Assembly (NCBI GenBank): GCA_934754425.1
Contig: CAKVIN010000010.1
Location: 1 to 64,000, forward strand
Direction of reading: 5' to 3'
Length of the DNA stretch: 64,000 nucleotides
Source of the DNA: an uncultured Candidatus Melainabacteria bacterium
Lineage (GTDB): Bacteria > Cyanobacteriota > Vampirovibrionia > Gastranaerophilales > Gastranaerophilaceae
Both the position numbers and the translations under genes were made by a program. Positions within the stretch are counted from its first letter, which is position 1. Every line of letters starts with the position of its first letter. The notes beneath the pieces were generated by a model. The model did no database searches and had not been told where the DNA came from. It was given only the letters and a program-made list of their open reading frames with translations. Shown one piece after another: positions 61,742 through 64,000 of the stretch.

Positions 61742-62308
61742 TTGGATATTTTAATGGATGATGTTACTGCCGGAATATTAGCAGAATTAGAAAAAACACA
61801 AAAAGAATTTTGGAATGTACCTAGAAAAACAGGTATATTATTAAATACATTTATAAAAATGATGAACGCAAAAAGCGTATTAGAAATAGGAACTTCTAAC
61901 GGATATTCCGGATTATGGCTATCTAAAGCGCTTAAAGAAACCGGTGGAAGACTTACTACAATTGAATTTTATGATAAGCGTCAAAGTATTGCGATAGAAA
62001 ATTTCAAAACTTGTGGAGTTATGGATATTGTTAGACCACTACAAGGTTCTGCGTGCGAAATTTTAGAATCTTTAGATGATAATGAAAAATTTGATTTTGT
62101 ATTTATTGACGCTTGCAAAAAAGAATATGTAAAATATTTTGAACTCATAAAACCACATTTAACTCAAAAAGCGATGATTGTTGCCGATAATATAATCTCT
62201 CATTCAGAAAAAGTTCAAGATTTTATTGCGGCTGTTGACGCTGATGAAGAATTTCAATACGCAATTGTAGAAGTCCCAGGGGGAATTTTAACTGCATATA
62301 GAAATTAA
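61742..62308 (+). CDS. Class I O-methyltransferase (TrmR/COMT-like)
   Basis: 188 residues with a TTG start supported by AAAGGAG at good spacing; the next ATG (61754) is too far from it. VLEIGTSNGYSGLWLSKAL is the SAM loop, LTTIEFYDKR binds the ribose, FDFVFIDACKKEYVKYF holds the metal-binding Asp, and AMIVADNIISH the next ligand pair. The closest well-known families are caffeoyl-CoA-type O-methyltransferases and TrmR (tRNA 5-hydroxyuridine methyltransferase). Slightly shorter than usual. It precedes a helicase gene by 94 bp. Confidence 0.88.
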   Translation: MDILMDDVTAGILAELEKTQKEFWNVPRKTGILLNTFIKMMNAKSVLEIGTSNGYSGLWLSKALKETGGRLTTIEFYDKRQSIAIENFKTCGVMDIVRPLQGSACEILESLDDNEKFDFVFIDACKKEYVKYFELIKPHLTQKAMIVADNIISHSEKVQDFIAAVDADEEFQYAIVEVPGGILTAYRN

Positions 62309-62402
62309 ATTTCAAATTAAAACAGAAATTAGGTATTAACTTATAACAATAAACCGCATTATATGTTACAATATAATTAGAATAGTTTATTGAGGTTTTA
62401 TA

Positions 62403-64000
62403 ATGTACGAATTCCCGTTTGAGTTGGATGATTTTCAAAAAGAGGCTTGTGAGTGTATTACAAAAGGTGAAAGCGTTGTTGTATGCGCTCCTACAGGAGC
62501 CGGCAAGACTGTTATAGCACAACACGCAATCCATTGCGCTTTAGAACAAGGCAAAAGAGTTTTTTATACAACTCCACTTAAAGCATTATCAAACCAGAAA
62601 TATAACGATTTTTCAGAAAAATACGGTTCTGATAAAGTTGGGCTTTTAACAGGTGATACTTCAATAAATCGTGGTGCACAAATTGTCGTAATGACAACAG
62701 AAGTCTTTAGAAATATGCTTTACGGCACAAATTTTGGTTCTGTTACTGATAACTTAAAGGATGTTAAATACGTTATTTTAGACGAAGTTCACTATATGAA
62801 CGATGAACAGCGTGGTACAGTTTGGGAAGAAAGCATTATTTATTGTCCGACAAATGTACAACTTGTAGCACTATCTGCAACTGTAGCAAACGCAGACAAG
62901 CTTACTGATTGGATTAATACAGTTCATTCTAAAACAGAATTGATTAATACTGATTTTCGTCCGGTTCCATTGAGATTTTATTATTTTGATTCATCTCAAC
63001 CGCATACATTACTTCCACTTTTGACTCCAAGCGGTGCTTTAAACAAAAAAATCAAGCCGGAAAAGAAAGAATTTAAACGTGGAAAAGCTGTTCAAAAGAA
63101 AAATACAGTAAAAGATGTTGTAAGGAATTTGCATGAACAAAATATGTTGCCTGCAATCTATTTCACTTTTTCACGCAAAAAGTGTGATGAACAAATGGAA
63201 AAATGCGCATCATTATGTTTGATTACCCCTAAAGAGCAAGAGCAAATCAGAGAAATAATTGATGAATATATTGCAGAAAATCCTTATTTATATAAAAACA
63301 AGCATATTGAATACTTACTTCAAGGTGTTGCCTCACATCATGCCGGTTTACTTCCAGGCTGGAAAGTGCTTGTAGAAAAGCTTTTCCAAAAAGGATTAAT
63401 TAAAGTTGTATTTGCGACAGAAACACTTGCTGCCGGAATCAACATGCCGGCACGTTCCACTGTAATCAGTTCAATAAGCAAAAGAACTGATAGTGGACAT
63501 AGAACTCTTACTCCTAGCGAATTTTTACAAATGTCAGGTCGTGCAGGTCGTAGAGGTATGGACGAAATCGGCTATGTTGTGATTGTAGGCAGTCCTTTCC
63601 AAACTCCGGAAGAGGTTGCAGAACTCGTTTTGAGTGAAGCTAATCCACTTGAAAGTAAATTCTCGCCAAGTTATTCAATGGTTTTAAATTTGCTTCAAAG
63701 ATTTACTTTAGAAGAAGCTAAAGAACTTGTACTAAAGAGTTTTGGCTATTTTTCTTCTAACTATAGAATTGAACCTTTGATAAACTTAAAGAAAGAATTT
63801 GACCAAAAGATAGATGAATGCAATTCTTTTGAATGTTATTGCAAACGCACAAACGAAGATTTGCTGGAATATAATAAAATTCGTGATATTTATGTTCAGA
63901 ATAGAAGAGTGTTTAAAACTATTCAAAAACAAGAAAAGAAGAAAAACAGACCACTTAGCGAAGAAGCGGTGGAATTTGGCAGACAAACAAAATTACTTCT
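62403..64000 (+). CDS. Ski2-like DExH RNA helicase (partial, runs off the window)
   Basis: At least 532 residues. ELDDFQKEACECI (Q-like motif), CAPTGAGKTV (Walker A), TTPLKALSNQKY (Ia), LTGDTS, ILDEVHYMND (DEVH box II), LSATVAN (motif III), FTFSRKKCDE (IV), VVFATETLAAGINMPAR (V) and QMSGRAGRRGMDEIGY (VI). This is the Ski2/Mtr4 group, whose bacterial members are common in cyanobacteria and relatives; they unwind RNA for processing or decay. The C-terminal part, expected to include a DSHCT-like domain, is beyond the end. Confidence 0.93.
   Translation, partial: MYEFPFELDDFQKEACECITKGESVVVCAPTGAGKTVIAQHAIHCALEQGKRVFYTTPLKALSNQKYNDFSEKYGSDKVGLLTGDTSINRGAQIVVMTTEVFRNMLYGTNFGSVTDNLKDVKYVILDEVHYMNDEQRGTVWEESIIYCPTNVQLVALSATVANADKLTDWINTVHSKTELINTDFRPVPLRFYYFDSSQPHTLLPLLTPSGALNKKIKPEKKEFKRGKAVQKKNTVKDVVRNLHEQNMLPAIYFTFSRKKCDEQMEKCASLCLITPKEQEQIREIIDEYIAENPYLYKNKHIEYLLQGVASHHAGLLPGWKVLVEKLFQKGLIKVVFATETLAAGINMPARSTVISSISKRTDSGHRTLTPSEFLQMSGRAGRRGMDEIGYVVIVGSPFQTPEEVAELVLSEANPLESKFSPSYSMVLNLLQRFTLEEAKELVLKSFGYFSSNYRIEPLINLKKEFDQKIDECNSFECYCKRTNEDLLEYNKIRDIYVQNRRVFKTIQKQEKKKNRPLSEEAVEFGRQTKLL

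Overview
Low-GC (roughly one third G+C), Gram-negative-type chromosome segment with 57 confident or probable protein genes, one tmRNA, several candidate small RNAs and an unusually rich set of intergenic repeats. Best guess at the host is a gut member of the non-photosynthetic cyanobacterial relatives (Gastranaerophilales / 'Melainabacteria'). This is inference from low GC, an outer membrane (two-partner porin, O/P-type porin, LolA-like and LpxL-like proteins), a cyanobacteria-like Ski2-family helicase and many small signal-less proteins of unknown family. No 16S gene is present to confirm it.

Layout. 1-4.6 kb: three small exported-type genes embedded in intergenic repeats (a multi-copy candidate sRNA, GTAGG-headed palindromes, a CCCGT microsatellite). 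4.7-9.5 kb: housekeeping genes on the minus strand (homocitrate/isopropylmalate synthase family, pyrG, gatC, rplL, rplJ with a candidate L10 leader). 9.6-13.2 kb: a giant mosaic effector-like protein. 13.2-15.7 kb: lipid-linked glycosyltransferases, then a candidate sRNA. 15.9-20 kb: secreted paralogues, a Maf-like (MptE/DUF115) glycosyltransferase and a secreted protein. 20-25.8 kb: a ComM/YifB-type ATPase and coiled-coil or Gly-rich proteins. 26-28 kb: porin and a CHAP protein. 28-34.1 kb: six translationally coupled genes resembling the tailoring and export half of an aryl-polyene cluster. 34.2-38.8 kb: ArnT-like and ArnC-like glycosyltransferases with a two-component system. 39-49 kb: ftsY, nusB, coiled-coil proteins, deoB, ferredoxin, a sugar aminotransferase, hepT/mntA, a flavin reductase-rubredoxin, two 23-residue hydrophobic peptides, family-4 UDG and ssrA. 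49-52 kb: LicD-type cell-surface modification operon. 52-61 kb: TpsB, large signal-less proteins and a GH13 enzyme. 61-64 kb: acetyltransferase, O-methyltransferase and the start of a Ski2-like helicase.

The most interesting signal is regulatory. Nine promoters share GGCAAT/AGCAAA or TGAAAT followed by exactly 16 nt and ACTTTA-TATATA. Three more match the flagellar sigma-28 consensus (TAAAGTTT-N11-GCCGATAA). Almost all carry upstream TGTAAC-like direct repeats spaced 10-11 bp and placed 11, 21-23, 31-34 or 44 nt from the -35 element, i.e. on one helix face. The genes behind them are mostly small or large proteins without Sec signals, one peptidase-like CHAP protein, a GH13 operon, possibly tpsB, and one non-coding RNA. 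I propose a co-regulated set of non-Sec-exported proteins, perhaps flagellar-type secretion substrates. Other highlights are a five-copy sRNA-like family and a tandem pair of tiny hydrophobic peptides.
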